Shown here: positions 8,338 to 16,553 of the stretch, one piece after another | Position numbering within the stretch: the stretch's first letter is position 1 | Layout of the letters: the number at the start of each line of letters is the position of its first letter | NCBI GenBank assembly: GCA_035532835.1 | Contig: DATKQG010000038.1 | Location: 19,144-83,143 of the forward strand | Direction of reading: 5' to 3' | Source: Candidatus Dormiibacterota bacterium | GTDB lineage: Bacteria; Vulcanimicrobiota; Vulcanimicrobiia; Vulcanimicrobiales; Vulcanimicrobiaceae | Length of the DNA stretch: 64,000 nt | Notes under the pieces: generated by a model | The model's input: the letters and a program-made list of their open reading frames with translations, nothing else | What the model was told of the DNA's origin: nothing | Database searches by the model: none | Translations under genes and position numbers: made by a program

Positions 8338-9462
8338 ATGCCGACCAAAGACTATTACGAACTGCTTGGTATCGCACGCGCCGCGTCCGCCGAGGAAATC
8401 AAGCGTGCCTACCGCTCGCTCGCGCGCACGCATCATCCGGACGTCGCGGAAGATAAAACGACCGCGGAGCACCATTTCAAAGAAATCAACGAAGCCTACG
8501 AAGTGCTCTCGGATCCGCAGAAACGCGCGCAGTACGATCGCTTCGGCACGGTGAACGGCGCCGGCAACGGCGCGGATTTCGGATTCGGGGGCTTCGCGCA
8601 ATCGGGCTTCGGCGATATCTTCGATATGTTTTTCGGCGACGCGCGCGCCCAGGGCCAACCCCGCAGAAACGGTCCGCAGCGCGGCTCGGACTTGCGCTAC
8701 GATTTAGAAATCACGCTCGAAGATGCATTCTCCGGCACCACCAAGGAAATTCAGTTCTCCCACTTGGCGCAATGCGACACCTGTAAAGGAGCGGGCGCGG
8801 CTCCGGGCACGCTGATCACGGCGTGCGAGCGATGCGGCGGCTCGGGGATCATGCGCACCGTGCGCCAAACGCCGCTCGGACAGTTCGTGACGCAAACGAC
8901 CTGCACGTTCTGCGATGGCGAGGGCCACGTCGTCGCGCAACCGTGCGAAACGTGCAACGGTCGCGGACGGCGCGAAGTGGAGCGACGCTTGAGCGTCAAG
9001 GTTCCGGCCGGTGTCGACGACGGGTCGCGCATTCGCATCGCGGGCAGCGGCGAAGCGGGTATTCGCGGCGGCGCGGCGGGCGATCTGTACGTGTACCTCA
9101 ACGTTGCGCCGCATCCGCTGCTTCGGCGCGATGGGCTCGATACGTACGTCGATATTCCGCTGAGTTTTCCGCAAGCGACGCTGGGCGCCACCATCGGCGT
9201 TCCATCGCTCGAAGGCGAGCTGCCGCTCACGATTCCGGCCGGCACGCAAACCGGCTCGACGTTGCGCTTGCGCGGCCACGGCATGCCCAGCGTGCGCGGT
9301 AGCCAGCGCGGCGACCATCACGTAACGATCCACGTCGCGGTGCCTACCAAGATGAATAAGCGTCAGCGAGAGCTGCTGGAAGAGTACGCGCGCGCCGGCG
9401 GCGATGCGATCGACGAAAAGAGCTTCTTCGACCGCGTCAAAGACGCGTTCCGCCCGGAGTAA
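8338..9462 (+). CDS. dnaJ: Chaperone protein DnaJ
   Basis: A 374-residue type I (A-class) Hsp40 co-chaperone that stimulates DnaK ATPase. The J domain occupies about residues 1-70 with the HPD motif in THHPDVAED. A Gly/Phe-rich linker (FGFGGFAQSGFGDIFDMFFGD) follows. Four CxxCxGxG zinc repeats are present: CDTCKGAG, CERCGGSG, CTFCDGEG and CETCNGRG (about 142-210). The C-terminal substrate-binding domains are complete. It lies 23 bases after hrcA and 3 bases before rsmE, so it is probably under CIRCE control. Confidence 0.96.
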   Translation: MPTKDYYELLGIARAASAEEIKRAYRSLARTHHPDVAEDKTTAEHHFKEINEAYEVLSDPQKRAQYDRFGTVNGAGNGADFGFGGFAQSGFGDIFDMFFGDARAQGQPRRNGPQRGSDLRYDLEITLEDAFSGTTKEIQFSHLAQCDTCKGAGAAPGTLITACERCGGSGIMRTVRQTPLGQFVTQTTCTFCDGEGHVVAQPCETCNGRGRREVERRLSVKVPAGVDDGSRIRIAGSGEAGIRGGAAGDLYVYLNVAPHPLLRRDGLDTYVDIPLSFPQATLGATIGVPSLEGELPLTIPAGTQTGSTLRLRGHGMPSVRGSQRGDHHVTIHVAVPTKMNKRQRELLEEYARAGGDAIDEKSFFDRVKDAFRPE

Positions 9463-9465
9463 GGA

Positions 9466-10203
9466 ATGCCCGCGCGGCGCTTTTTCATCGAGGGCGTGCG
9501 CGCAACCGGCGAGACCGTCGAGATCGAAGGCAGCGACGCGCACAAAATCGTGCACGTGTTACGGCTGCGCGACGGCGATACGATCGAAGCCGTAGATTCG
9601 GCGGCGTGCGTGTTCGAGGCAATCCTGCGGATCGAAGGCGCGCGCGTACGAGCTGCGTTGGAGAAAACGCTCCATGCTCCGTCGAACGAGCCCGCGCGCA
9701 TCCGCATCGATCTCGCGCAAGGATTGCCCAAAGGGCAAAAAATGGATTTCATCGTCGAGAAGGCGACCGAACTCGGCGTTGCGTCGATCCTTCCGTTCAC
9801 CTCCGAGCGCGCCATCGCGCGCGAGACGGGTGCAGCGAAGATCGAACGATGGCGGCGGCTGGCGGTCGCAGCCGCGCAGCAATCCGGGCGCCGCGACGTT
9901 CCAATCATCGCGGCGACGCAATCGTTCGAGGAACTGCTCTCGTCGTTTGAACGGTACGACCGCGTCTTGTTTGCGTGGGAGTTGGCGCCGCCCGATGCGC
10001 TGCGCACAACGCTGCCGCTATTACTCGAGGGAACGGCGCGGATCCTCATCGTCATCGGGCCTGAAGGCGGGTTTTCGCACGGCGAAGCCGATGCTGCGAA
10101 GAACGCCGGGGCAACGTTGCTACATTTGGGAGGGCGCGTGCTGCGAACGGAGACCGCGGGCTTGATGCTGCTGTCGGTGATCGGCTACCTCGGTACCGTG
10201 TAA
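9466..10203 (+). CDS. rsmE: 16S rRNA (uracil1498-N3)-methyltransferase RsmE
   Basis: A 245-residue SPOUT-class methyltransferase using SAM to methylate U1498 of 16S rRNA. The N-terminal PUA-like part is followed by KGQKMDFIVEKATELGV. The trefoil-knot SAM site shows GPEGGFSHGEAD and LGGRVLRTETAGL. It starts 3 bases after the dnaJ stop, an arrangement known from other bacteria where rsmE follows dnaJ/prmA. It is probably expressed from the heat-shock promoter. Confidence 0.93.
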   Translation: MPARRFFIEGVRATGETVEIEGSDAHKIVHVLRLRDGDTIEAVDSAACVFEAILRIEGARVRAALEKTLHAPSNEPARIRIDLAQGLPKGQKMDFIVEKATELGVASILPFTSERAIARETGAAKIERWRRLAVAAAQQSGRRDVPIIAATQSFEELLSSFERYDRVLFAWELAPPDALRTTLPLLLEGTARILIVIGPEGGFSHGEADAAKNAGATLLHLGGRVLRTETAGLMLLSVIGYLGTV

Positions 10204-10260
10204 AATCAGGCCCCCTGACCGGAGTTGGCGTGCCCCGCGTCGTATAATATGCGTTTGACT

Positions 10261-10977
10261 ATGCCTGGACTTCCCTTTTCAATCGTCATCCCCACGTACA
10301 ACGAAGCCGGCGGCATCGAAAAGTTGCTGCGCGAGCTCGGTGCGCTGTTCCTCGCCAACGGCCTGGACGGAGAGATTATCGTCGTCGACGATAACTCGCC
10401 GGACGGTACCGGCGCGATCGTCGATGCGCTTTCCAAGGAGCTGCCCGTGCGGTGCCTCCACCGTCCCGGCAAGCTCGGGCTTTCGAGCGGCGTGATCGAT
10501 GGATGGAAGACCGCCCGCCCCGAGTCGCGCGCTCTGGGGGCGATGGACGCCGATTTCAGCCACGATATCGCCATCCTCCCGGCAATGGTTGCGGCCCTGG
10601 CCTCCGGCGAATACGGCTTGGCCATCGGCAGCCGCTACGTCAAAGGCGGCGGCATTACGAATTGGCCCGCGCGGCGGATTATCACCTCAAAGGTCGCGTG
10701 TTGGCTGGCTCGTCCCCTCACGAACGTCAAAGACATCACGAGCGGATATTTCTTGGTGCGTCGCGAGGCGCTCGACGGCGTGGAACTCGACCCGATCGGT
10801 TTCAAGATCGGGCTCGAAGTTATCGCCAAAGCGCATTATGGCCGCGCCATCGAAATTCCGTACGTGTTTACCGACCGGATCGTCGGCGAATCGAAGCTCA
10901 ATCAGCGAGAGATCGTCAACTATCTCACGCAATTACGCAAGCTCTACACGGCGCGCCTTTTCCCGGGCAAATCGTAG
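10261..10977 (+). CDS. GT2 glycosyltransferase, polyprenol-phosphate mannose synthase-like
   Basis: A 238-residue GT-A enzyme. FSIVIPTYNEAGGI and EIIVVDDNSPDGT mark the nucleotide-sugar site, and MDADFSHD is the DxD metal motif. RPGKLGLSSG and SRYVKGGGITNWP are characteristic of dolichol/polyprenol-phosphate mannose synthases (Dpm1/Ppm1 type). There is no C-terminal membrane domain. The likely role is making a lipid-linked mannose donor. The start is uncertain: in-frame ATG codons exist at 10249 and 10261. TATAAT at 10243-10248 could be a -10 box for a nearly leaderless transcript starting at 10261. No convincing Shine-Dalgarno precedes either ATG. Confidence 0.8.
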   Translation: MPGLPFSIVIPTYNEAGGIEKLLRELGALFLANGLDGEIIVVDDNSPDGTGAIVDALSKELPVRCLHRPGKLGLSSGVIDGWKTARPESRALGAMDADFSHDIAILPAMVAALASGEYGLAIGSRYVKGGGITNWPARRIITSKVACWLARPLTNVKDITSGYFLVRREALDGVELDPIGFKIGLEVIAKAHYGRAIEIPYVFTDRIVGESKLNQREIVNYLTQLRKLYTARLFPGKS

Positions 10978-10994
10978 GAATGGAAGAGTAGATC

Positions 10995-11834
10995 GTGGCG
11001 ATCCCGGAATGGCTGCGGATTCGCCGTAGCCGAAGTGACGATGGGCGCGATGCCGCATTGTGGAGTAAGTGTTCGAAGTGCGGCGAGGTACTCTACCGTC
11101 GCGATCTTGCGGCGAACCTCTTCGTCTGCACGAAGTGCGGCCATCATTTTCGCATGACGGCGTTCGATCGCATCAGCACGTTGATCGACGGCGACTTCAA
11201 CGAGGTCGGCAGCGAGATTCTGCCGGGCGACCCATTAGGCTGGGTCGATCGCAAAACATATCCCGTGAAATTATCGGGCGATCGCGAAAAGAGCGGGCTC
11301 ACCGAGGGCGTCGTGTGCGGTTTCGGGCAAATCGGGGGCCACGACGTCGCGCTAGGCGTCATGGATTTCCACTTTCGCGGCGGCACGATGGGGACGGTAG
11401 TCGGCGAACGGATCGCGCTCTTGCTGGAAGAGGCGCTTAAGCGCAAGGTGCCGTGCATCATCTTTACCGCATCCGGCGGCGCGCGCATGGAAGAGGGCAT
11501 GTTTGCCCTGATGCAGATGGCGAAAACGACGGCGGCGGTCGCTCGCTTCGTTGAAGACGGCAACTTTTTCGTGACCGTGCTCACCGACCCGACCACGGGT
11601 GGCGTCTCCGCGTCGTTTGCTTTCGAATCCGACGTGATTATCGCCGAACCGAAAGCGATGATCGGCTTTGCCGGACGCCGCGTGATCGAACAGACGATCC
11701 GTCAAAAGCTACCCGACCAATTTCAAACCGCGGAGTTTTTGCTGGAAAAGGGCCACATCGATATGGTCGTCGATCGCCACGAGCTCAAAAATACGCTGGT
11801 ACGTTTGCTCGAGTACGTCGCGGTGCCGGCATGA
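10995..11834 (+). CDS. accD: Acetyl-CoA carboxylase carboxyltransferase subunit beta
   Basis: A 279-residue beta subunit of the carboxyltransferase that transfers carboxyl from carboxybiotin to acetyl-CoA, the committing step of fatty acid synthesis. The N-terminal zinc ribbon CSKCGEVL...CTKCGHHF is intact. The crotonase-fold core carries SGGARMEEG, TDPTTGGVSASFA and the GRRVIEQTIRQKLP segment. The start is GTG with GGAAGAG upstream. The last codons overlap accA by 4 bases (ATGA), which couples the two subunits. Confidence 0.95.
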   Translation: MAIPEWLRIRRSRSDDGRDAALWSKCSKCGEVLYRRDLAANLFVCTKCGHHFRMTAFDRISTLIDGDFNEVGSEILPGDPLGWVDRKTYPVKLSGDREKSGLTEGVVCGFGQIGGHDVALGVMDFHFRGGTMGTVVGERIALLLEEALKRKVPCIIFTASGGARMEEGMFALMQMAKTTAAVARFVEDGNFFVTVLTDPTTGGVSASFAFESDVIIAEPKAMIGFAGRRVIEQTIRQKLPDQFQTAEFLLEKGHIDMVVDRHELKNTLVRLLEYVAVPA

Positions 11835-12811
11835 ACGTCATCGTCGACCGCGAGAAGGGCCTTCTCGAACTCGAAAAACGTATCGCCGAGCTGCGCGCCG
11901 CGAACGCGAGCCAACCGCTGGATATGTCTCCCGAGATCGCCGCGCTGGAACAGAAGTACGAAGAGATCCTGCGCGAAGTTTTCGGCCGGCTCAGTCCCTG
12001 GGAAAAAGTGAACATGGCGCGGCATCCGAGCCGCCCCACCTCGCTCGATTATCTCTCGCAACTCGACCGCTTCGACGAATTGCACGGCGATCGCCACATG
12101 CGCGACGATCCGGCGATCGTTGCCGGCTTTGCGATGCTGCGCGGCCGCCCGGTGATGGCGATCGGCCAGCAACGGGGCCGCGATACGAAAGAAAACCTGC
12201 GCCGCAACTTCGGCATGGTAACCCCGGAGGGCTACCGCAAAGTTCAGCGTCTGGCTCATACCGCGTCGCGCCTGCGGGTGCCGATCGTCACTTTCATCGA
12301 TACGAAGGGCGCGGACCCCGGGATTGCATCGGAAGAACACTCCCAGTCCGAAGCGATCGCGCGCTGCCTATATGAATTCACCGAAGCACGCGTGCCGATC
12401 GTCGCCGCCATCATCGGCGAGGGCGGCTCGGGCGGCGCGCTTGCGCTGGGCATCGCCGACGACGTCATCATGCTGGAGCACAGCGTGTACTCGGTAGCTT
12501 CGCCGGAAGGGTGCGCGGCGATCCTGTGGGGCGATGCGACAAAAGCGGAAGAGGCGGCCTCGCGGTTGAAACTCACCGCCCAAGATCTGCAGCAGTTCGG
12601 CATCATCGACGAAATCGTGCCGGAGCCGCTGGGAGGGGCACATCGCGATCCAGCCGGCGTGGTCGCGCGCGTGCTCGGAACGATGTACGCCGCGGTGCAG
12701 CGGCTCTCGGCATTAGCGCCGGAGACGTTGCGGGAGCAACGCTATCGGAAATATCGGCGGGTAGGCGCATGGCAGGTAGGGCGCCAGGAGACCATCGGAA
12801 AGAGCCCGTGA
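11831..12811 (+). CDS. accA: Acetyl-CoA carboxylase carboxyltransferase subunit alpha
   Basis: A 326-residue alpha subunit partner of AccD. An N-terminal coiled segment precedes the carboxyltransferase core. Signature stretches are RHPSRPTSLDYL, GDRHMRDDPAIVAG, FIDTKGADPGIASEE and IGEGGSGGALALG (oxyanion loop), with SVASPEGCAAILW near residue 220. Its end overlaps the divIC-like start (GTGA). No biotin carboxylase or carrier genes are present in the window. Confidence 0.95.
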   Translation: MNVIVDREKGLLELEKRIAELRAANASQPLDMSPEIAALEQKYEEILREVFGRLSPWEKVNMARHPSRPTSLDYLSQLDRFDELHGDRHMRDDPAIVAGFAMLRGRPVMAIGQQRGRDTKENLRRNFGMVTPEGYRKVQRLAHTASRLRVPIVTFIDTKGADPGIASEEHSQSEAIARCLYEFTEARVPIVAAIIGEGGSGGALALGIADDVIMLEHSVYSVASPEGCAAILWGDATKAEEAASRLKLTAQDLQQFGIIDEIVPEPLGGAHRDPAGVVARVLGTMYAAVQRLSALAPETLREQRYRKYRRVGAWQVGRQETIGKSP

Positions 12812-13140
12812 AGCAGCGTACGCGTGCTCCGCTGATGCTTCGTCTTGCGGGGCGCATTACCGTAATGCTCGTGGCGATGCTGCTATTCTCGCTGGCGGGC
12901 ATTCAGTTTGCTCGACTGATCGATCAGAACATTGCGATGGCGCACGAACTCAGCGCGACCCAGGCCGATATCGGAGCCCTCAAACTTCGGCGCGAGCGGC
13001 AACTACGCGAACTTCGCCGGTTGCGGGATCCCGAAGGCGCCATCCCGGACATTCACGAGCGGCTGCGGCTGGTTGGGCCTAAGGAAGAGATGATCTTCGT
13101 GAGCCCGGCACCCTCGGCCGAACCGTCGACGGCTCCGTGA
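12808..13140 (+). CDS. FtsB/DivIC-type septum formation initiator protein
   Basis: A 110-residue bitopic division protein. One transmembrane helix (about residues 13-33) is followed by a heptad coiled coil (about 35-75, rich in Leu/Arg/Glu). A DivIC-like tail then reads DPEGAIPDIHERLRLVGPKE, equivalent to the family's P-x-YIE-x-IARE-x-LGLVKPGE. A short Pro/Ser tail follows. The GTG start overlaps the accA stop by 4 bases. The neighbours are an S1-like protein and ppx/gppA, the same order seen around divIC in Firmicutes, which supports the call. DivIC/FtsB pairs with FtsL in the divisome. Confidence 0.8.
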   Translation: MKQRTRAPLMLRLAGRITVMLVAMLLFSLAGIQFARLIDQNIAMAHELSATQADIGALKLRRERQLRELRRLRDPEGAIPDIHERLRLVGPKEEMIFVSPAPSAEPSTAP

Positions 13141-13493
13141 CCGACAGCACCTACGGAATCGTGATCAATCTCAACGCGTTCGGAGCGACCGTTCGGCTGG
13201 AGAGCGGCGAACTTGCGAGCGTTCCGGTCGGCGATGTCGAGTCGCATTTGGCCGTCTACGAACGGGCCTTGAATTCGCGCAAGCGCCTGGCGTTCACCGT
13301 GCACGCCGGCGCGCGCCGCCCGATGGTGACGCTCGTGCCGCAGCTCAACGACGAACAGCTCGAAGCGCAGATCGCCGCCTACCTCCAAAGCACGCAGGAG
13401 TGGGACGTGGTGGACGGGCGCACGTCGGTGGAGCGGCACTTTCTACAAAAGAAGCGCCGCGCAACGCTCTTCGACGCGCAGCAAGACTCGTAA
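13137..13493 (+). CDS. Small S1-like RNA-binding domain protein
   Basis: A 118-residue protein. Its first 65 residues read like an S1/OB fold (YGIVINLNAFGATVRLESG, then VPVGDVE). The S1 pattern is G-x-V-x-x-I-x-x-FGA-x-V-x-L-x-x-G-x-x-G. The C-terminal half is charged and helical. The GTG start overlaps the divIC-like stop by 4 bases. A YabR-like S1 protein commonly lies between divIC and ppx/gppA-type genes in Firmicutes, so context supports the domain call. The S1 match itself is partial, and the RNA target is unknown. Confidence 0.6.
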   Translation: MTDSTYGIVINLNAFGATVRLESGELASVPVGDVESHLAVYERALNSRKRLAFTVHAGARRPMVTLVPQLNDEQLEAQIAAYLQSTQEWDVVDGRTSVERHFLQKKRRATLFDAQQDS

Positions 13494-13508
13494 GACCCCC
13501 CTTAGACC

Positions 13509-14474
13509 GTGAGCCGACACTACGCCGTTATTTCCATTGGCAGCAATTCAACGCGTGTGTTGCTTGCCGATATGGCACCCGAGCAACCGCATATCGATCT
13601 TGCGCGCTCGATCGGCACGCGGATCGGCGAGGGCTTAGTTGAAGGCGGCGCGCTTGCCGAAGAGCCCATGCGGCGAACTGCCGATGCGGTCCGCGCGCAT
13701 CTTCGCGCGGTGCGCGGGCATTACGTCAAAATCTTCGCTATCGCCACGAGCGCGGTGCGGCGCAGCACCAACGGCGCCGCATTTGCCGAGCGCATTCACG
13801 ATATCGTAGGGGTGCCGTTGCGCGTCCTTTCGGGCGATGAAGAAGCCTCGGCCTCGTATCGCGGCGCGACGACGGCGGTTCCCGCTGCGCCCGGCGCCCG
13901 GCTCGGCGTCATCGATACCGGGGGCGGGAGCACCGAATATGCCGTCGGCGACGGGCACGACCCCGAGCAGACCGTTTCGTGCGAGATCGGCGCCGTGCGC
14001 CTCACCGAAGCCGTCCCGGCGTTAGCGGGGCGACAAGGCGTCGTGGACTTGCTCACCATCGAGCGAGCCCGCGCGATCGCTCGCGAGGCGCTGGTGCCCC
14101 TGGCAGCCTTCCCCGCCGTCGAGCGCCTAGCGCTGGTGGGCGGCTCGGCAACGACGACCGCCGCGGTCGTGCGCGGCAAGAAGGGGAAGCTGGCGACGTT
14201 CGAGCTTACGCGCAGCGACCTGCAGCGCGCCCTAGTACGGCTGTGCGCCCTGGGGTATAAAGAGCGTAAGGATCTCCCCGGCATGAAGCCGCAACGGGCC
14301 GACATCCTCCCGGCCGGCATCATCGTGCTCGATGCCGCCCTGGAGTTGCTACAGCGCGATATCGCGACCGCGACGACGGCCGATTTGTTGTTGGGGTTTC
14401 TGCTACAGCAACGCGACGCATCCCCTATACACGAACACGCAGGCAGGATGCAGCCGACACGCCCCCGGAGGTAA
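13509..14474 (+). CDS. Ppx/GppA-family exopolyphosphatase / pppGpp phosphatase
   Basis: A 321-residue ASKHA-fold phosphatase. Phosphate 1 motif: ISIGSNSTRVLLAD at the N-terminus. Phosphate 2 motif: VIDTGGGSTEYAVGDG near residue 137. Adenosine-like motif: LVGGSATTTAAV near 214. The length corresponds to the short two-domain form without the C-terminal HD extension. It hydrolyses polyphosphate or pppGpp; sequence alone does not choose. The GTG start was chosen because the fold begins immediately after it. The gene is followed 8 bases later by the DUF2630 gene. Confidence 0.9.
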   Translation: MSRHYAVISIGSNSTRVLLADMAPEQPHIDLARSIGTRIGEGLVEGGALAEEPMRRTADAVRAHLRAVRGHYVKIFAIATSAVRRSTNGAAFAERIHDIVGVPLRVLSGDEEASASYRGATTAVPAAPGARLGVIDTGGGSTEYAVGDGHDPEQTVSCEIGAVRLTEAVPALAGRQGVVDLLTIERARAIAREALVPLAAFPAVERLALVGGSATTTAAVVRGKKGKLATFELTRSDLQRALVRLCALGYKERKDLPGMKPQRADILPAGIIVLDAALELLQRDIATATTADLLLGFLLQQRDASPIHEHAGRMQPTRPRR

Positions 14475-14482
14475 CGCACACG

Positions 14483-14725
14483 ATGGAAGACCAGAACATT
14501 CACGCGCAGATCGAAGACCTGATCGCCCAGGAGCATGCGCTGCTCGAACACGGCGACCGCGGGACCCTTAGCGAGAACGATCTCGCTCGCCTCGAATCGC
14601 TCGAGGTTCAACTCGACCGGTATTGGGATTTACTCCGCCAGCGCCGCGCCCGCCGCGATGCGGGCCAAAATCCCGGCGAAGCACAGCTCCGCTCGGCAAG
14701 TACGGTAGAGCACTACCAACAGTAG
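14483..14725 (+). CDS. DUF2630 family protein
   Basis: An 80-residue, highly charged, helical cytosolic protein. It carries the DUF2630 pattern: IxxLxxEEHxL near the start (IEDLIAQEHALLE), then LESLEVQLDRYWDLLRQRRA and a VEHYQQ tail. The function of this family is unknown. It is preceded by a GGAGG-type Shine-Dalgarno (cccggaggtaacgcacacg). It is followed after 14 bases by tRNA-Leu. Confidence 0.8.
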   Translation: MEDQNIHAQIEDLIAQEHALLEHGDRGTLSENDLARLESLEVQLDRYWDLLRQRRARRDAGQNPGEAQLRSASTVEHYQQ

Positions 14726-14739
14726 CCGGTAGTGCCCAC

Positions 14740-14823
14740 GGGATGATGGTGGAATCGGTAGACACAGCAGACTTAAAATCTGCAGTTCGAAAGAGCGTCC
14801 GGGTTCGAGTCCCGGTCATCCCA
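14740..14823 (+). tRNA. tRNA-Leu (anticodon UAA)
   Basis: The acceptor stem GGGATGA pairs perfectly with TCATCCC at the 3' end, followed by discriminator A; CCA is not encoded. The anticodon stem GCAGA/TCTGC encloses the loop CTTAAAA, giving anticodon TAA. A long class II variable arm lies between the anticodon and T arms. The T arm CCGGG-TTCGAGT-CCCGG is canonical. The length of 84 is normal for tRNA-Leu. Confidence 0.97.
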
Positions 14824-14915
14824 TGAAATGTGCCCTTATGTGACGGCGCTTTGAGGGACCTGTAGCCGGTCGGCAAGGCCTCCAAAGCCTCGAACTCGAT
14901 TGCTTATTGCGGGGC

Positions 14916-15364
14916 TTAACGGCGTTTGCGCAACAACTCGAATTTTCGGTCGCTTGCGATAACGCGGCTGTAGGTATCCCGTGTAATGCCGCCGACGCGA
15001 AGCGCTTCGATGATGCGCTGGAGATCGTGCTGATCGCGCGCGAGCACTTCCAGCACCCAATCATAATGACCGGTTGTGACTAGGGCACGCACGATGCCGG
15101 GTACGGTTGCGACCCGCGCCTCGAACTGTTCGGCCGTCGTCGTGGACTCCATTTTTACTTCGACGAGCGCATGAATCGTCAACCCGAATATCGATGGGTC
15201 GATCTCGGCGTCGTAGGAGAGGATCGCACGTCGCTCTTGCAGCTTGCGCACGCGCTCGGCAACCGCGTTCGCGCTCAAACCGACGCGTTCGGCTAAATCT
15301 TTGAACGAAATGCGTGCATCGGATTGTAAGGCACAGAGAATACGCGGTCAATTGCGTCGATCAC
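14916..15364 (-). pseudogene. Lrp/AsnC-family regulator with a frameshift near its N-terminus
   Basis: Read from a GTG at 15364, the frame begins VIDAIDR and then loses register near 15341-15347. One base appears to be missing, since CGC-CGT-ATT would continue as RILCALQSDARISFKDLAERVG. From there the frame is intact to 14916. It gives the HTH (ISFKDLAERVGLSANAVAERV), the linker and a full RAM/AsnC effector domain (IHALVEVKMESTT, VTTGHYDWVLEVLARD). Corrected length would be about 150 residues, normal for Lrp/AsnC. It could be a real inactivating mutation or a sequence error. A shortened protein from an internal TTG (from 15278) would lack most of the HTH. Confidence 0.8.
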
Positions 15365-15491
15365 CTTGTTTTCTTCGCTTGATTAGGCCAAATCTCCCTT
15401 AAAACGGTGTGAAGCGCGGCGCTTTCCGCGTTATCATCGTCGGAACGCATGCCGTCCGATTTAGCGTCTTCGAACGAAGGGGATTCGTGTA

Positions 15492-16508
15492 ATGATTCCG
15501 GCGTTTGCCCTTGCGGCAACTGTAGCACTGACTAGCGCTCAAGTAGACAGCGTCATGGCAAACGCCGAGAAGGCGCTCAGCGCCTACGTCTTTCCCGAGT
15601 TCGGCGATAAAGCTGCCGCAATGTTGAAGGCAAAGACCCCGCAATACGAAGAGATTACGAATCCGAAGGCCCTGCGTATCACGGTGAATCGCGACCTTTT
15701 TGCTGTTACGCACGACAAACATGTTGGTCTTTGGTATCCCTTCAATCCTGAAGATGCCCCGAGCGATCACTCCGCAGCCGCGAAGTCTGCGCAACACGAA
15801 GGCGAACTGAAGAACAACTTCGGATTCGTCTCGGTACGCCGCCTACCGGGAGACGTCGGCTACGTCGATTTCGAGTATTTTTCGGGAGACCCCGAGGTCG
15901 CTCGAGCGGTGCAAGCTACGATGATGTTCGTCGCGAGTACCGACGCGCTGATCATCGACCTTCGTCATAATATGGGCGGCAATCCCATCGCCGCAGAAAC
16001 GCTCGAAGGCTACTTCTTCGACTCGCAGCAACCCATCACATCGATGATGTTGCGGAATCCGAAAACCGCCATCACTACCGAAATTCAGCAGTACACGGCA
16101 CCGACCGTCCCGGGTCCGTTGTATGTTGGCAAGCCCATTTATGTCTTGACTAGCGCGCACGCGTTTTCATGCGCCGAACAGTTTACATACGATCTGCACA
16201 ATCTTAAGCGAATAACCATCGTTGGAGAAACGACCGGCGGTGGCGCGAATCCTGGCGACCCGCATAACCTCGGCCATTCGTTTGCAATTTTCATTCCGGA
16301 GGGGCGTGCGTATAGCCCTGTGACGAAGACGAACTGGGAGGGCACGGGGATCGCTCCGGACGTCCCCGTAGCAGAGGCTAACGCGCTACCCAAAGCCTAC
16401 GGCCTCGCACTGCGCTACGTTTTGATGCACGACAAAAATGCCGGTGTGCATGACGAGGCAACGCAGGCTATTGCGGATCCGCAGAAAGCGCTGTTATCGC
16501 AGCCGTAG
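15492..16508 (+). CDS. Secreted S41-type (IRBP/tricorn-like) serine peptidase
   Basis: A 338-residue protein with a short N-terminal signal-like helix. Recognisable S41 elements are GDVGYVDFEYFSGD, DALIIDLRHNMGGNP (the core strand-helix) and VLTSAHAFSCAEQFTYDL, with the nucleophilic serine expected in the AFSCAEQ turn. GETTGGGANPG then replaces the GEKTFGKG lysine motif of CtpA-type enzymes. That pattern fits the IRBP/tricorn branch rather than tail-specific proteases. No PDZ domain is visible. The ATG follows AAGGGG. Base composition is visibly less GC-rich than the flanking core genes. The substrate is unknown. Confidence 0.8.
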   Translation: MIPAFALAATVALTSAQVDSVMANAEKALSAYVFPEFGDKAAAMLKAKTPQYEEITNPKALRITVNRDLFAVTHDKHVGLWYPFNPEDAPSDHSAAAKSAQHEGELKNNFGFVSVRRLPGDVGYVDFEYFSGDPEVARAVQATMMFVASTDALIIDLRHNMGGNPIAAETLEGYFFDSQQPITSMMLRNPKTAITTEIQQYTAPTVPGPLYVGKPIYVLTSAHAFSCAEQFTYDLHNLKRITIVGETTGGGANPGDPHNLGHSFAIFIPEGRAYSPVTKTNWEGTGIAPDVPVAEANALPKAYGLALRYVLMHDKNAGVHDEATQAIADPQKALLSQP

Positions 16509-16530
16509 GTCAAGGGCCTTGTCGTTGTTG

Positions 16531-16549
16531 CTATATTCTGATAATATAG
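16531..16549. promoter_or_regulatory. Perfect palindrome upstream of higBA, probable antitoxin operator
   Basis: CTATATT - CTGAT - AATATAG is a perfect inverted repeat with 7-base arms. It ends 4 bases before the toxin start codon. The right arm overlaps an AT-rich -10-like sequence (TAATAT). Toxin-antitoxin operons are autorepressed by antitoxin binding to such promoter palindromes, so the HigA-like protein is the expected ligand. Confidence 0.7.
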
Positions 16550-16553
16550 GACT

